Part shown: positions 1-8,258 of the stretch, piece by piece
How the letters are laid out: the number at the start of each line of letters is the position of its first letter
Numbering within the stretch: position 1 is the stretch's first letter
Assembly: GCA_039636795.1 (NCBI GenBank)
Contig: CP143430.1
Coordinates: 3,038,001 to 3,102,000 of the forward strand
DNA: 64,000 nt
Source: Micrococcaceae bacterium Sec5.1
Lineage (GTDB): Bacteria > Actinomycetota > Actinomycetes > Actinomycetales > Micrococcaceae
Reading direction: 5' to 3'
The notes under the pieces: model-generated
Database searches by the model: none
Told to the model about the DNA's origin: nothing
What the model saw: the letters and a program-made list of their open reading frames with translations, nothing else
Made by a program: the position numbers and the translations under genes

Positions 1-812
1 CCGGAAACACTGGCCTCGACGGCGGCGGGAAGGTCCGCGTCGTCGAACACGATGACTGGCGCGTTGCCGCCAAGTTCCATGGACAGGCGCTTGATGCCGG
101 CGTTGGCGGCGATGGCCCGGCCCGTGGAAAAGCCGCCCGTGAAGGAGACCATTCGAACCAGTTTGGACGAGATGATGGTTTGCGCGATGGTGCGATCGCC
201 CAGGACAACAGTGACGAACTCCGCCGGCAGGCCTGCCTCGCGCAACAGGTCCACGAGGAGAATGGCCGTCAGGGGTGTCAGCTGGGATGGCTTGAGGATG
301 ACGGTGTTTCCTCCGGCAATCGCCGGCCCGAGCTTGTGCGCCACCAGGTTCAGGGCGTCGTTGTAAGGGGTGATGGCAGCGATAAGCCCCAACGGCTCAC
401 GGGTGAACCATCCCTGGCGGTTTTCGGAGCCGGCGAAGGAGTCGAAGGGAACTACTTCGCCAACGTTACGGCGGGTTTCCGCTGCCGACAGCTTGAGCGT
501 GTTGACCGCACGGGAGACCTCTTTGAGTGCCTGCGTGATGGTCTTCCCGGCCTCGGCGACGATTAGCCCAGCCACTTTCTGCGCCCGTTGCTGGAGCAGG
601 TCTGCAGCGGCGTCCAGAATTCGGCCACGCTCATGGCGGGGCATGGCTGCCGCTGCCGGAGCGGACGCAGCGGCGCGGATGAGTTCGACGCGTACGTCTG
701 CCTCCGTGCACTGGGGAAGGGTTGCCAGGACGGTACCGTCAAATTTGTCGTACACCACCAGGTCACTGGTAGCGGCTGCCGTTGTCGAGTGGGCAATGGC
801 TGTTTCAGGCAC
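1..812 (-). CDS. NAD(P)-dependent aldehyde dehydrogenase, 3' end beyond window
   Basis: Oxidises an aldehyde to a carboxylate in the cytoplasm; the substrate cannot be read from the sequence. The first 270 residues are present, starting from a GTG at 812 with an AAAGGAG-like ribosome site seven bases upstream. Family landmarks seen are the catalytic Asn in ITPYN, the cofactor-binding segment KPSQLTPL, the SFTGG turn, and the general-base Glu246 in MELGGNAPVIVFDDADL. The catalytic Cys lies beyond the window edge. The start overlaps the end of the homoserine-dehydrogenase-like gene by 8 bases, so the two are very probably co-translated. A GTG start explains why an ATG search misses this gene. 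The family call is firm; any specific substrate would be a guess. Confidence 0.9.
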   Translation of the reverse strand, partial: MPETAIAHSTTAAATSDLVVYDKFDGTVLATLPQCTEADVRVELIRAAASAPAAAAMPRHERGRILDAAADLLQQRAQKVAGLIVAEAGKTITQALKEVSRAVNTLKLSAAETRRNVGEVVPFDSFAGSENRQGWFTREPLGLIAAITPYNDALNLVAHKLGPAIAGGNTVILKPSQLTPLTAILLVDLLREAGLPAEFVTVVLGDRTIAQTIISSKLVRMVSFTGGFSTGRAIAANAGIKRLSMELGGNAPVIVFDDADLPAAVEASVS

Positions 813-1851
813 GGACCGCTCCTTTGGCGAATTCGTCGACGGCGATGATGTCGGAGATGAGGGCATAGGCAGTTTCCACGCGCCCGGCTCCAGGGCCCGA
901 TACCGTGACGGCCCCCAGCAAATCCGTGCTGAAGGATACGGCGTTGGTGGCACCGGAAATCCCAGCCAGCGGGTGGTCTGCCGGGAGGGCGATGGGCTGG
1001 ACAGTAGCAACGATGCTGCCATCGCTCTCGCGGCGTGCTTCGCCGATGAGCTTCCAGCGGAGGCCATTGGCCAGGGCTTGGGCGACGTCATCACCCTTGA
1101 TGTCCTGAATGCCTGTGGTTTGAACATCATTGGGGTGGATGGTGGCACCGAGCAGCTCATTGGCCAGGATGGCGACCTTCAACCGGACATCCGAGCCGCC
1201 GATGTCTGCAGTGGGATCCGCTTCGGCGTATCCACGCTCCTGGGCTTCGGCAATGGCTGCGTCCAGGCCCAGCCCGGCCTCCATCCGACCCAGGACGTAA
1301 TTGCTGGTTCCGTTCAGGATGCCTTGAACGGAGTTCAATTCGAGGCCGCCCAGCATTTTGTGTGCGAGTCGAATGACGGGCGTGCCGCTCATGACTGAGC
1401 CCTCGTATTCGAAACGGACACCATTGTTTGCCGCAAGCTGGCCCAGTTCCCGGCCGTGCAACGCCACAGGACCCTTGTTGGTGGTCACCACATGCTTGCC
1501 GGACTCGATGGCCCATTTGACATGCGAAACTGCCGGTTCGCCGTCGATCGGACTGGTGAAGGTAGCCTCAACGACGATGTCGGCCGGGCTGTTCTTGATG
1601 ACGTCTTCGTTGCGGGGATCCGGGCTGCCACCTGGCAGTCCCTCGAACGAGGCCCCTCGGGGCATAGCGAGCACGGCCGTAAGGTCGATCCCGTCTCCTT
1701 GGACGAGCGAGCCGAAGGCAAGATCAGTGATGGCCACGACGCGAAGCTCGAATCCGAGTGAGGCAAATCGCTGGGGTTCGTCCCGGATGAGCTCGGCCAA
1801 AGCGCGGTTGACGCCTCCGAAACCGATGAGGGCCAGGTTGTAGGTAGTCAC
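805..1851 (-). CDS. Homoserine dehydrogenase-like oxidoreductase, no ACT domain
   Basis: Homoserine dehydrogenase interconverts aspartate semialdehyde and homoserine with NAD(P)H. This 348-residue protein has the N-terminal Rossmann motif GFGGVNR, the VTTNKGP segment, the NGTSNYVL motif, and the family signature GYAEADPTADIGGSDVRLK with the catalytic Lys. It ends without the C-terminal ACT domain that makes the biosynthetic enzyme threonine-sensitive. It sits away from thrB/thrC and is fused by an 8-base overlap to an aldehyde dehydrogenase, so a catabolic or specialised role is more likely than threonine synthesis. That role is inference. The start at 1851 is the only good Met before the Rossmann motif. 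Confidence 0.85.
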   Translation of the reverse strand: MTTYNLALIGFGGVNRALAELIRDEPQRFASLGFELRVVAITDLAFGSLVQGDGIDLTAVLAMPRGASFEGLPGGSPDPRNEDVIKNSPADIVVEATFTSPIDGEPAVSHVKWAIESGKHVVTTNKGPVALHGRELGQLAANNGVRFEYEGSVMSGTPVIRLAHKMLGGLELNSVQGILNGTSNYVLGRMEAGLGLDAAIAEAQERGYAEADPTADIGGSDVRLKVAILANELLGATIHPNDVQTTGIQDIKGDDVAQALANGLRWKLIGEARRESDGSIVATVQPIALPADHPLAGISGATNAVSFSTDLLGAVTVSGPGAGRVETAYALISDIIAVDEFAKGAVRA

Positions 1852-1972
1852 GTGATCTCCTTGGTAGGGCGGTGGTGCTGTCCTTTAAGCCTCGGTTCCA
1901 GGAGTGTCAGTTCCCTAGACGCGAATCGCCCGCCAAGGATGACGAAACGCCCAAAAAAGCTGCCAACCATGC

Positions 1973-2874
1973 TCAAACGCCCGCGGTGCGGCCCCTCGTT
2001 GGAAGAGGAGCCGGTACGACGGGTTGCTGTTGCCGCCGCCCGCCGCGCTGCGCCGCAGCACCGGCGACAATGACGAGCAAGAGACCTGCGAGTTGCAGCA
2101 TCGATGGCAACTGACGCAGGACGATCGCGCCGAGCAGCACGCCGATGGCTGGTTCCATAGCCAGAAGAGTCCCGAATGCTGTGTGTGTCATGCGGCGGAG
2201 GGCAAACATTTCCAGAATGTAGGGCAGAACCGGTATAATAGCACTGCCAAGGCGGCGGCAACGGCCACGGTTTCCCACGTGATGTGGCCTATGGCTTGCG
2301 GCAGTCCAAAGGGTGCCGCGGCTACAGCAGCAATCGGAATGGTCAGCGCGAGGCCTCCGATTCCATTGAAGCGATCACCCACCCGCTGGGTCAAAAGGAT
2401 GTAGATGGCCCACCCCACGGCGCCCATCACCGCAAAACCGACTCCGAGCAGGTCCACGTGGCCTGCCCACGGTTCGGTGAGCAGCACGACGCCTGCCAGT
2501 GCCGTTGCCGGCAGGATCAAGGAACGGACCCCGCGGCCCCGCAAGGCTGCAACCGTAAGCGGTCCGAGGAATTCAATGGCAACCGCTGTTCCCATGGGAA
2601 TGCGTTCCATGGCGGCAAGAAACGTCACCGACATTACTGCGGTGGCGACGCCGAGGCCAACCACCACCGGAGCGTCACGAAGTCGCAGGTTCTTCAGGGG
2701 TGGACGGGCCAGCGCCAGCAGGATGAGCGCTCCCATACTCAGGCGCAGCCATGCTGTTCCGAGGGGACCCAACGTCGGCATCAACCCCAGGGAGAGGGCG
2801 GAGCCGAGCTGGATGGAGAACATTGCTGCGACGGTCAGGAGCCATGGGGGGATTCGGCCTTTGATTGTGGTCAT
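1973..2874 (-). pseudogene. EamA/RhtA-type DMT exporter with a frameshift
   Basis: The family is the ten-helix drug/metabolite transporter group (RhtA, YdcZ-like), which exports amino acids or other metabolites across the membrane. Reading from 2874, about 210 residues of good EamA sequence run up to ALAVLL, then the frame changes and stops at 2188. The missing C-terminal part resumes in the next frame from about 2239 (IIPVLPYILEMFALRRM, then AFGTLLAMEPAIGVLLG) and runs to 1973. The two halves join cleanly if one base has been lost near 2239-2241. With the base restored the protein would be about 300 residues, normal for the family. It is either a recent null allele or a sequencing error. The gene is transcribed towards the homoserine-dehydrogenase-like gene. 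Confidence 0.8.
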
Positions 2875-2910
2875 AAGGCATAATACTGCACTTTGAGTGC
2901 AGTCTTGTTC

Positions 2911-3312
2911 TTACCGCTCGACGGCGGCTACCGCACTGATCTCCACCAGCGCCCCGGGAACGCCCAAACGGGACACAAACGCTGCTGTCACGAGGGGCGG
3001 CTCGTCGGCGGCGAGGTCTGCCGCGATGGCCCCATACCCTGCCGCGAGGTCGGCACCGTCCACGAAGAGAACCGTCCACTGCACAACATCGCTGAGGGTT
3101 GCCCCGGCAGCCGCCAGCGCGGTCTTTGCGTTCGCCAAGGCGCGGGCAGATTGCACTCCAACATCACCTTCGCCGATAAGCGAACCGCCACTGTCGACCG
3201 AGTTCTGGCCACCGACGTAGATGGTGGTGGCGTTTGGAGGGACGATGGCTACGTGGCTGAATGCGGGGCTGGAGACAAGCCCCTCGGGCCTGATGCGCTG
3301 GATGGATGACAT
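2911..3312 (-). CDS. RidA/YjgF-family protein
   Basis: A small protein of about 133 residues with the YjgF/RidA fold. Family features are the N-terminal substrate-loop region (PEGLVSSPAFSHV), the TIYVGGQNSVD strand, and the C-terminal GALVEISAVAAV strand. Archetypal RidA hydrolyses reactive enamines and imines using an Arg just before the last helix-strand unit. Here that position appears to be Val (PLVTAAFVSRL), so this is probably one of the other Rid subfamilies rather than RidA proper. An in-frame ATG at 3387 directly follows the arfB stop and could give 25 extra N-terminal residues, but conserved sequence begins at 3312. Confidence 0.8.
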   Translation of the reverse strand: MSSIQRIRPEGLVSSPAFSHVAIVPPNATTIYVGGQNSVDSGGSLIGEGDVGVQSARALANAKTALAAAGATLSDVVQWTVLFVDGADLAAGYGAIAADLAADEPPLVTAAFVSRLGVPGALVEISAVAAVER

Positions 3313-3398
3313 GACTGTATGCTGCCATCCCCGACCAATTGCCAAAAGGGGGTGCGGCCTAGCGCCCGGGCTGGCCGGCTTCGTCATTCAGGCACCCG

Positions 3399-3818
3399 TC
3401 ATTCAGGCGACGGCCGCCGTCGTTGCTGTTTGGTTGCTGCCCTCTGTACTTTTGCGGCGCGGTGCCGCTGGGCAGACCCGCGGGTGGGCTTCGTTGCCCT
3501 GCGCACAGTCCTTGGGGCAAGGCCGGCCACCACAATGTCAGCGAACTTGGCCAGGGCACTCTCGCGGTTGCGTAACTGCGAGCGCTGCTCGGAGGCTGTG
3601 ACAGTGATGACACCGTCGACGAGTCGCTTCTCCAGTCGACGCAGCAGGATCTCCCTTTGGCTTTCTGTCAACGCTTCCGACATGGCTACGTTCCAGAAAA
3701 GCTCAGCCCTGCTGTCGGTTGTGTTGACGTGTTGACCGCCCGGTCCTGATGAACGCGAGAACCGCCAGCCGAGTTCCGAGGCCGGAATCGTGAGGGAAGG
3801 CGAGATTTCCAAGTCCAT
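3399..3818 (-). CDS. arfB: Peptidyl-tRNA hydrolase ArfB (YaeJ-type rescue factor)
   Basis: ArfB enters the A site of ribosomes stalled on truncated mRNA and hydrolyses the peptidyl-tRNA. The 139-residue protein has a single class-I release-factor domain with the catalytic GGQ in SSGPGGQHVNTTDSRAEL (about residues 24-41). The C-terminal tail is rich in Arg and Lys (RRATKPTRGSAQRHRAAKV), as needed to occupy the mRNA channel. Its length and lack of a codon-recognition domain distinguish it from RF1/RF2. The start at 3818 puts the conserved MDLEISPSLTIP at the N-terminus. It lies downstream of the TetR gene with an 80-base gap. Confidence 0.9.
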   Translation of the reverse strand: MDLEISPSLTIPASELGWRFSRSSGPGGQHVNTTDSRAELFWNVAMSEALTESQREILLRRLEKRLVDGVITVTASEQRSQLRNRESALAKFADIVVAGLAPRTVRRATKPTRGSAQRHRAAKVQRAATKQQRRRPSPE

Positions 3819-3898
3819 GGAACAAGCGTTGCACGTCAGGGGTGGGTCTTCCCAGCGGAGCGGCGCTTCGACGTGACGTGTCAGAGTAGCTTTGCAGG

Positions 3899-4561
3899 TC
3901 AGAGCAGGTTTGCAGTCAGCGTTGAGGCGACAAACCGGCCATACTGCTCTGCGCTCCACCCTCGTTTCAGGACGAGGCTCTCGAACAGTTCGGGGGTGGT
4001 GCACGCGAACATGACGTCCGCGGCCTCTTCCGGGGACAAGCCCGGACGAAGCAGGCCACGGGCAATCAGTTGGCGCGCGTTGTGCAGCATCCGGCGATGG
4101 CGGGCGTCGTCGACGTCCTTCAGGAGGTTGGCCATGTCGGCATCCCCTGTTGCGGCGGCGTCGCGGATGAGCAGGATGATCGGCGCCGCGAGGGGGCCGA
4201 TTTCTGCAGTGAACCGGCCGAACTGCTCCATCAGTGCTCGCGGGTCGTCTGCCGCCTCTTGTGCGAGGTCTGAGCGCTGTTCGGCAGGCGCGCCGCCCTT
4301 GCCAAGGAGGCTCTGCTCGTGGAGGGCCCGGACGAGACCAGCCTTGCTGCCAAAGTTCTTGTAGATGGACTCGGCCGACACCCCGGACGCACCTGCAATT
4401 TCGGCGATGGTGGTTGCGCCGAAACCCTGCAGGAGAAACAGTTCCCGGGCGCGCGCAAGGATGGTGCGCCGGGATGCCTCGGCCGCTTGGCGGCGACGGC
4501 TTGCATCGTAGCTGCGTTGAGTCCCGGATGTTCCGCCGGGACTCTTGATTCCGGTTGTCAT
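3899..4561 (-). CDS. TetR-family transcriptional regulator
   Basis: A 220-residue repressor-type regulator. The N-terminal helix-turn-helix reads TTIAEIAGASGVSAESIYKNF, followed by a helical ligand-binding domain with no recognisable effector pocket. The start at 4561 places the HTH at about residues 48-70, normal for the family. It is divergently transcribed from the NTF2-like/SDR pair, and a perfect 9-base inverted repeat lies in the 99-base gap. It therefore probably represses both itself and that pair. The HTH assignment is firm; the regulon is inference. Confidence 0.88.
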   Translation of the reverse strand: MTTGIKSPGGTSGTQRSYDASRRRQAAEASRRTILARARELFLLQGFGATTIAEIAGASGVSAESIYKNFGSKAGLVRALHEQSLLGKGGAPAEQRSDLAQEAADDPRALMEQFGRFTAEIGPLAAPIILLIRDAAATGDADMANLLKDVDDARHRRMLHNARQLIARGLLRPGLSPEEAADVMFACTTPELFESLVLKRGWSAEQYGRFVASTLTANLL

Positions 4562-4577
4562 GACTTCTAGACTCCAA

Positions 4578-4599
4578 TCAATACAGAGAACTGTATTGA
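4578..4599. promoter_or_regulatory. Perfect inverted repeat, probable TetR operator
   Basis: The site is TCAATACAG, a 4-base AGAA spacer, then CTGTATTGA: nine perfectly paired bases on each side. It lies 17 bases upstream of the tetR start and about 60 bases upstream of the NTF2-like gene, in the AT-rich part of the divergent gap. That is where promoters for both directions would sit. Size and position fit a TetR dimer site. Confidence 0.75.
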
Positions 4600-4660
4600 A
4601 TTCAAGATACCAGCCCTGCCCGCCCGTGAGGGGAAAATTGCGGGGCACCAAGGAGTCACC

Positions 4661-5134
4661 ATGGCAACCGTGGAGGGACTTGAGCGCCTTCCGGAAGGAC
4701 CCGTTCGCCGGATGTTCGCAGCTTCCGGACGCCACGACCTTGACGCTTTGGTCGCCGAATTCGCCGACGACTACGTCAACATCACGCCGATTCATCCCGA
4801 ACGGAATTTCACCGGCAGCGCCCAGGTCCGCGCCAACTGGACCAGCCTTTTTGCTGGCATCCCCGATCTCACACCGGCAATCGCCGACGCCGCAGAAGGC
4901 AAGCACGGAACCATTTGGGTGGAATGGGGCGCCCGGGGCACCAGGCGCGATGCCACGCCGGTGGAACTTGCCGGCGTCGCGATCTTTACAGTGCGCCAGG
5001 AGCGAATCGCCTCCGTGCGTTTCTATCTCGAACCTGTGGAACGTACTTCAGGTGACATCGACGACGCCGTCCAGGCCACTGCGGGCGCGGGTCTTCTGGC
5101 TGGGGCCGTACTTCCGACATCGCAGGGGTCATGA
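4661..5134 (+). CDS. SnoaL/NTF2-like family protein
   Basis: A 157-residue alpha+beta-barrel protein of the SnoaL-like type. The pattern is an N-terminal helix, ASGRHDLDALVAEFADDYV, then HPERNFTGSAQVRANW, and barrel strands ending in RQERIASVRFYLEPVE. Members are either small isomerases/hydrolases or polypeptide carriers; no catalytic assignment is possible here. It has a strong ribosome site (AAGGAG). Its stop overlaps the next start (ATGA), so it forms an operon with the SDR-like gene under the divergent TetR regulator. Confidence 0.8.
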   Translation: MATVEGLERLPEGPVRRMFAASGRHDLDALVAEFADDYVNITPIHPERNFTGSAQVRANWTSLFAGIPDLTPAIADAAEGKHGTIWVEWGARGTRRDATPVELAGVAIFTVRQERIASVRFYLEPVERTSGDIDDAVQATAGAGLLAGAVLPTSQGS

Positions 5135-6012
5135 TCCTCGTAGTGGGTGGCACGGGCCGCCTGGGTTCACGCCTTACCGGGGAGCTGGTTGGGCACGGGG
5201 CTTCTGTGCGGGTCATGGCCAGGGGCGAATCCCAGCCATTCCCAGGAAAGCCGATGGACGGCGTCGAGCTTGTCCGTGGGTCCCTCGCCTCAGGCACGGA
5301 CTGCGGGCGGGGCGTTGCCGGGTGCAGCCATGTGGTGTTTGCGGCGTCGGGCTTTGGGCTGAAAAGGGGCGGCAACCCGCGCACTGTGGACCGCGACGGC
5401 GCACTGCGGCTCATCGATGCCGCATCCCGGGCGGGCGTGGAGCATGTGGTCATGATGTCGATGCATGGGGCAGCTCCGGATGCCCCTCTGGATTTCCTGC
5501 GCATGAAGTACGCAGCGGAGGAGGCGCTGAAGGCCTCGGGCATGGCGTGGTCAGTGATCCGAATGGGAGCAAACCTCGAGCAGTTCCTCGATTCAATGAG
5601 CCAGCCCCTTCACACGAAGGGCAGGGTGCTTGTCTTCGGTTCGGGACGGGCACCAGTGACATTTACGTCGACGCCGGACGCTGCAGCCGCTGTCTTGTTG
5701 GCTCTTTCCGGCCCTTCCTTGCATGGAAGGACCATTGAGTGGGGGTCCGAAACGCATTCCTTCAACACGCTCGCGGAAGCTGTCCTCGCGCACGCCGGAA
5801 AGGGTTCGATCCAACGGATACCAGTGGCAGCCTTACGGGTGATGGCCGCCGTCGCACGTCCGATTTCGCCGTTTATGGCCCGGATGGCGAGGGCGGCCCT
5901 GTGGATGGAATCGGGAGAGGCGTCCTTCAATCCAGCGGTGCAACGTGCCGCCTTCCCTGAAATTCCGGTGATCGGACTGCGTGAGAGTTTGGACCAGATC
6001 AGGAGCACGTGA
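5131..6012 (+). CDS. NmrA-like atypical SDR NAD(P)-binding protein
   Basis: A 293-residue atypical short-chain dehydrogenase/NmrA-type protein. The Rossmann motif is at the very N-terminus (VVGGTGRLGSRL, residues 4-15), followed by HVVMMSMHGA and a C-terminal substrate region. The catalytic Tyr-x-x-x-Lys is replaced by a segment around LRMKYAAEEALKASG, in which YAAEE carries Tyr but the Lys precedes it, so redox catalysis is uncertain. Many NmrA proteins are NAD(P)H or quinone sensors. It overlaps the SnoaL-like gene by 4 bases and shares its TetR-controlled promoter. Confidence 0.8.
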   Translation: MILVVGGTGRLGSRLTGELVGHGASVRVMARGESQPFPGKPMDGVELVRGSLASGTDCGRGVAGCSHVVFAASGFGLKRGGNPRTVDRDGALRLIDAASRAGVEHVVMMSMHGAAPDAPLDFLRMKYAAEEALKASGMAWSVIRMGANLEQFLDSMSQPLHTKGRVLVFGSGRAPVTFTSTPDAAAAVLLALSGPSLHGRTIEWGSETHSFNTLAEAVLAHAGKGSIQRIPVAALRVMAAVARPISPFMARMARAALWMESGEASFNPAVQRAAFPEIPVIGLRESLDQIRST

Positions 6013-6080
6013 GTCGTGGTGCAAACCGTCCTTCGGGAGGACAATGCTAGGCACAACCCGAAATCTCGTGAGGAGCAGAC

Positions 6081-6713
6081 ATGGGTGAGCCAACTACAGA
6101 AGCGACATCAGCGCAGTTGACGGTGGACTTGATCATATCCCTGGACGGGTATGCCTCCGCCGAGGGCTGGCCCGGCTGGTGGGGACTGGAATCCCCGGAA
6201 TACCTTGCCTGGCTCGAGGAGGAAGGGAAGAAGGAGTTCACCACTCTTATGGGGGCCAACACCTACCGGGTGATGTCAAGCATGTCAGAGCAGGCCGCGG
6301 GCGAAGACTCCGGCTTCTCCGAGGAAGAGGGAGCGGCATTGACCGGCCTGGCGGCCGTGCCAAAGATCATCTTCTCGTCCACTCTTCAGGAACCGCTGGC
6401 CTGGCCGAATTCTGAACTGGTGGGCGGTGATGCGGTGGAAGCTGTCAAGGAGCTGAAGCGGACCCGGACCGGCGCCCTGACCACTCTGGGAAGCCTCAGC
6501 CTCTGTCGCTCCTTGTTGACGGCCGGACTCGTGGACCGCTACAGGATTGTTGTTTTCCCCGTGATCACAGGCCGCACCGGCAGGGAGCGGATTTATGACG
6601 GGTATCCTGACATTTCCCTTGAAATGGTGAACAGCAGGACTTTCGATGGTCAACTGCAGCTGCTGGAGTACATACCCACCTTGATCAGCGGTCCGCCTGT
6701 CCGGCAGCCGTGA
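6081..6713 (+). CDS. Dihydrofolate reductase-family (RibD C-terminal-like) protein
   Basis: A 210-residue protein of the YwjB/RibD-C group of the DHFR fold. Characteristic pieces are LIISLDGYAS at the N-terminus, MGANTYRVM, the PKIIFSSTL strand, TLGSLSLCRSLLTAGLVDRYRI, and the PVITGRTG loop. This group is not the essential FolA, and its substrate is usually unknown. A good GAGGAG ribosome site precedes the ATG. Its 3' end overlaps the convergent hypothetical gene by 29 bases. A second member of the family lies at 61071. Confidence 0.82.
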   Translation: MGEPTTEATSAQLTVDLIISLDGYASAEGWPGWWGLESPEYLAWLEEEGKKEFTTLMGANTYRVMSSMSEQAAGEDSGFSEEEGAALTGLAAVPKIIFSSTLQEPLAWPNSELVGGDAVEAVKELKRTRTGALTTLGSLSLCRSLLTAGLVDRYRIVVFPVITGRTGRERIYDGYPDISLEMVNSRTFDGQLQLLEYIPTLISGPPVRQP

Positions 6714-7074
6714 ACAACGGCTCCAGCGAATCCGAATAGCTGGACAGTATTTCGGCAAACGTGAGCAGTTGGAATCCTTCAGTGCGGCACAGGAGTGGCT
6801 CGCAGCTGGTTCCCTTCGCGGAAAGCGTCGCAATTCCCCATGGATGCGTTGGCTCGCCGACCGTGATGCCTGCTGCGTCGAACGTGTCACGGAGCACGTA
6901 ACGCGTGACGGTCCGCCAGGACTGCAGGAACGGTGACCGCAACTGCTCAATGAGTTCTTCGTCGTTGGCGTCGTAGGCCGCCCACAGGTTCATGGACAGC
7001 TCGTCCCACTCCTTGGCGTCGCGGACCATGAGGTGGGCGGCCCGGAGGCGCGCAATCGTTTCGTTCAACGTCAT
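6685..7074 (-). CDS. Hypothetical protein, 129 residues
   Basis: I do not recognise this protein. It is soluble and mixed helical, with several Trp residues and no signal peptide. The start at 7074 follows the stop of the DUF1801 gene by two bases (TGACCATG), so the pair is probably translationally coupled; an upstream ATG at 7116 would overlap that gene. Its C-terminus overlaps the DHFR-like gene tail-to-tail by 29 bases. No catalytic motif is visible. Confidence 0.65.
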   Translation of the reverse strand: MTLNETIARLRAAHLMVRDAKEWDELSMNLWAAYDANDEELIEQLRSPFLQSWRTVTRYVLRDTFDAAGITVGEPTHPWGIATLSAKGTSCEPLLCRTEGFQLLTFAEILSSYSDSLEPLFTAAGQADR

Positions 7075-7076
7075 GG

Positions 7077-7487
7077 TCAGTCCCCAAACTTCCTGTCGTT
7101 TTTGATCTTCCGCCACCCACCTGCGCGATTGTTGGCGGCAATCTGTCGCAGCATCTCAATCAGGGGCTTCGTAGGTACTTCGTCATCGACGTAAAAGCTG
7201 ATCATTCGGCCAGTCTTGTTATCGTGCCCGGCTGTAATGATCCCGGCAGGGTCGGGAACAATTGCGCCATCATAGAGAAAGAGGTTGACGTGGTTCTTGG
7301 CCGCGAGCAAAGCACAGACGTTTCCCTCCAGGACAAAGTACGGCTGAACCCGTCTCTTGATCGTCTCCACGACGTCCGGTTCTGCCTCGTGGATCACGTC
7401 CCGCAGTTCCTCACAAACTGCTTTTTGCCAGGCCGGGAGGGCGTCCATGTAACTATCGACTCCGGGATGGCGCGCGTAGTTCCCCAT
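7077..7487 (-). CDS. DUF1801 (YdhG-like) protein
   Basis: A 136-residue protein of the DUF1801/YdhG fold, related to frataxin-like and iron-chaperone-like small proteins. Diagnostic pieces are an N-terminal helix, LRDVIHEAEPDVVETIKRRVQ, then YFVLEGNVCALLAAKNHVNLFLYDGA, and a C-terminal helix rich in basic residues. The function of the family is poorly defined. It precedes and probably couples to the 129-residue hypothetical gene. Confidence 0.75.
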   Translation of the reverse strand: MGNYARHPGVDSYMDALPAWQKAVCEELRDVIHEAEPDVVETIKRRVQPYFVLEGNVCALLAAKNHVNLFLYDGAIVPDPAGIITAGHDNKTGRMISFYVDDEVPTKPLIEMLRQIAANNRAGGWRKIKNDRKFGD

Positions 7488-7576
7488 GACGTTATTAGGG
7501 CATCACACCCCACGGCTTGTCCAGAGCAGGGGATTGTCCATACCAGGGGATTGTCCATACCACGAGGTTGAAGGTG

Positions 7577-7948
7577 ATGAGTAGGCTTGCTCACATGCAC
7601 GACGTCGAGCGGTTCCGGGTTCTCCTGGAGGAGGAACGCGCCCGGAAGCTTGCGCTGCTGAAGGCGCTGCGCAGCGACATCACGGGAGTCAGCCTTGCCC
7701 GCCAGGACTCGAACGTCGACGACGAGCATGATCCTGAAGGCACAACCATCGCCTTCGAGCTCTCACAGGCCTCGGCGCTGCTGGACCAGAGCCGTATCGG
7801 CCTGGAGCAGATTGAGGCCGCATTGCAGCGGATTTCGGATGGAACGTACGGTATATGCGCGATTTGTGGTGTCGCCATTCCCGAAGGGCGGCTCGAAGCC
7901 AGGCCGTGGACGCCCTATTGCGTGAGTCACGCCTCAGGTAACCGGTAA
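7577..7948 (+). CDS. DksA/TraR-type zinc-finger protein
   Basis: A 123-residue protein with an N-terminal coiled-coil helix pair (residues 1-80) and a C-terminal zinc finger. Proteins of this family insert their coiled coil into the RNA polymerase secondary channel or, for short variants, have unknown roles. The zinc ligands are CAIC, then YCVSH: Cys-x2-Cys-x17-Cys-x2-His, so the usual fourth Cys is His. The coiled-coil tip lacks the two acidic residues expected in active DksA at an obvious position. I chose the ATG at 7577 because it follows a GAAGGTG-type site; 7595 is an alternative and 7517 gives a poor N-terminus. Confidence 0.75.
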   Translation: MSRLAHMHDVERFRVLLEEERARKLALLKALRSDITGVSLARQDSNVDDEHDPEGTTIAFELSQASALLDQSRIGLEQIEAALQRISDGTYGICAICGVAIPEGRLEARPWTPYCVSHASGNR

Positions 7949-8000
7949 AACCCGGTAAACAGTAAAACCCAGGCAGATATGAAACCCGCCCCAGCGCAAT

Positions 8001-8258
8001 TCACGCCATGTCAGGGCTGATGGGGACGAACTCGATACCCTGCTGGACCTTCTTTTTTGGTCCCCGGTCGAAGCCCTTGCCGTCGAGGTTGTTTCCTGCC
8101 CGGAACGCGGCCAACGCATCGTCGAAGATTTCGTTGAGCCGCTTGCCCTGGAAAACCTTCTGGGTGCCGTCGGCAAAGGTGATGGACACGGAGGCGCTGG
8201 CGGGAAAATGCCGGCTCATTCGGATGAAGCCTTGGGAATCCTGCCGGAGGGAGATCAT
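8001..8258 (-). CDS. Small hypothetical protein, 85 residues
   Basis: I do not recognise this protein. It has a beta-rich N-terminal half (SVSITFADGTQKVFQGK), a helix (LNEIFDDALAAFRAGN), and a basic stretch GPKKKVQQG near the C-terminus. No membrane segment or signal is visible. The ribosome site is weak; an internal Met at 8219 is a possible alternative start. Coding seems likely because GC is concentrated in third codon positions, but nothing around it points to a job. Confidence 0.55.
   Translation of the reverse strand: MISLRQDSQGFIRMSRHFPASASVSITFADGTQKVFQGKRLNEIFDDALAAFRAGNNLDGKGFDRGPKKKVQQGIEFVPISPDMA

Noticed and set aside
3387..3398. ATG at 3387 as the RidA-like start, coupled to the arfB stop
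   Set aside because: The extra 25 residues look unlike the family, and the conserved N-terminus begins at 3312. Coupling cannot be fully excluded.
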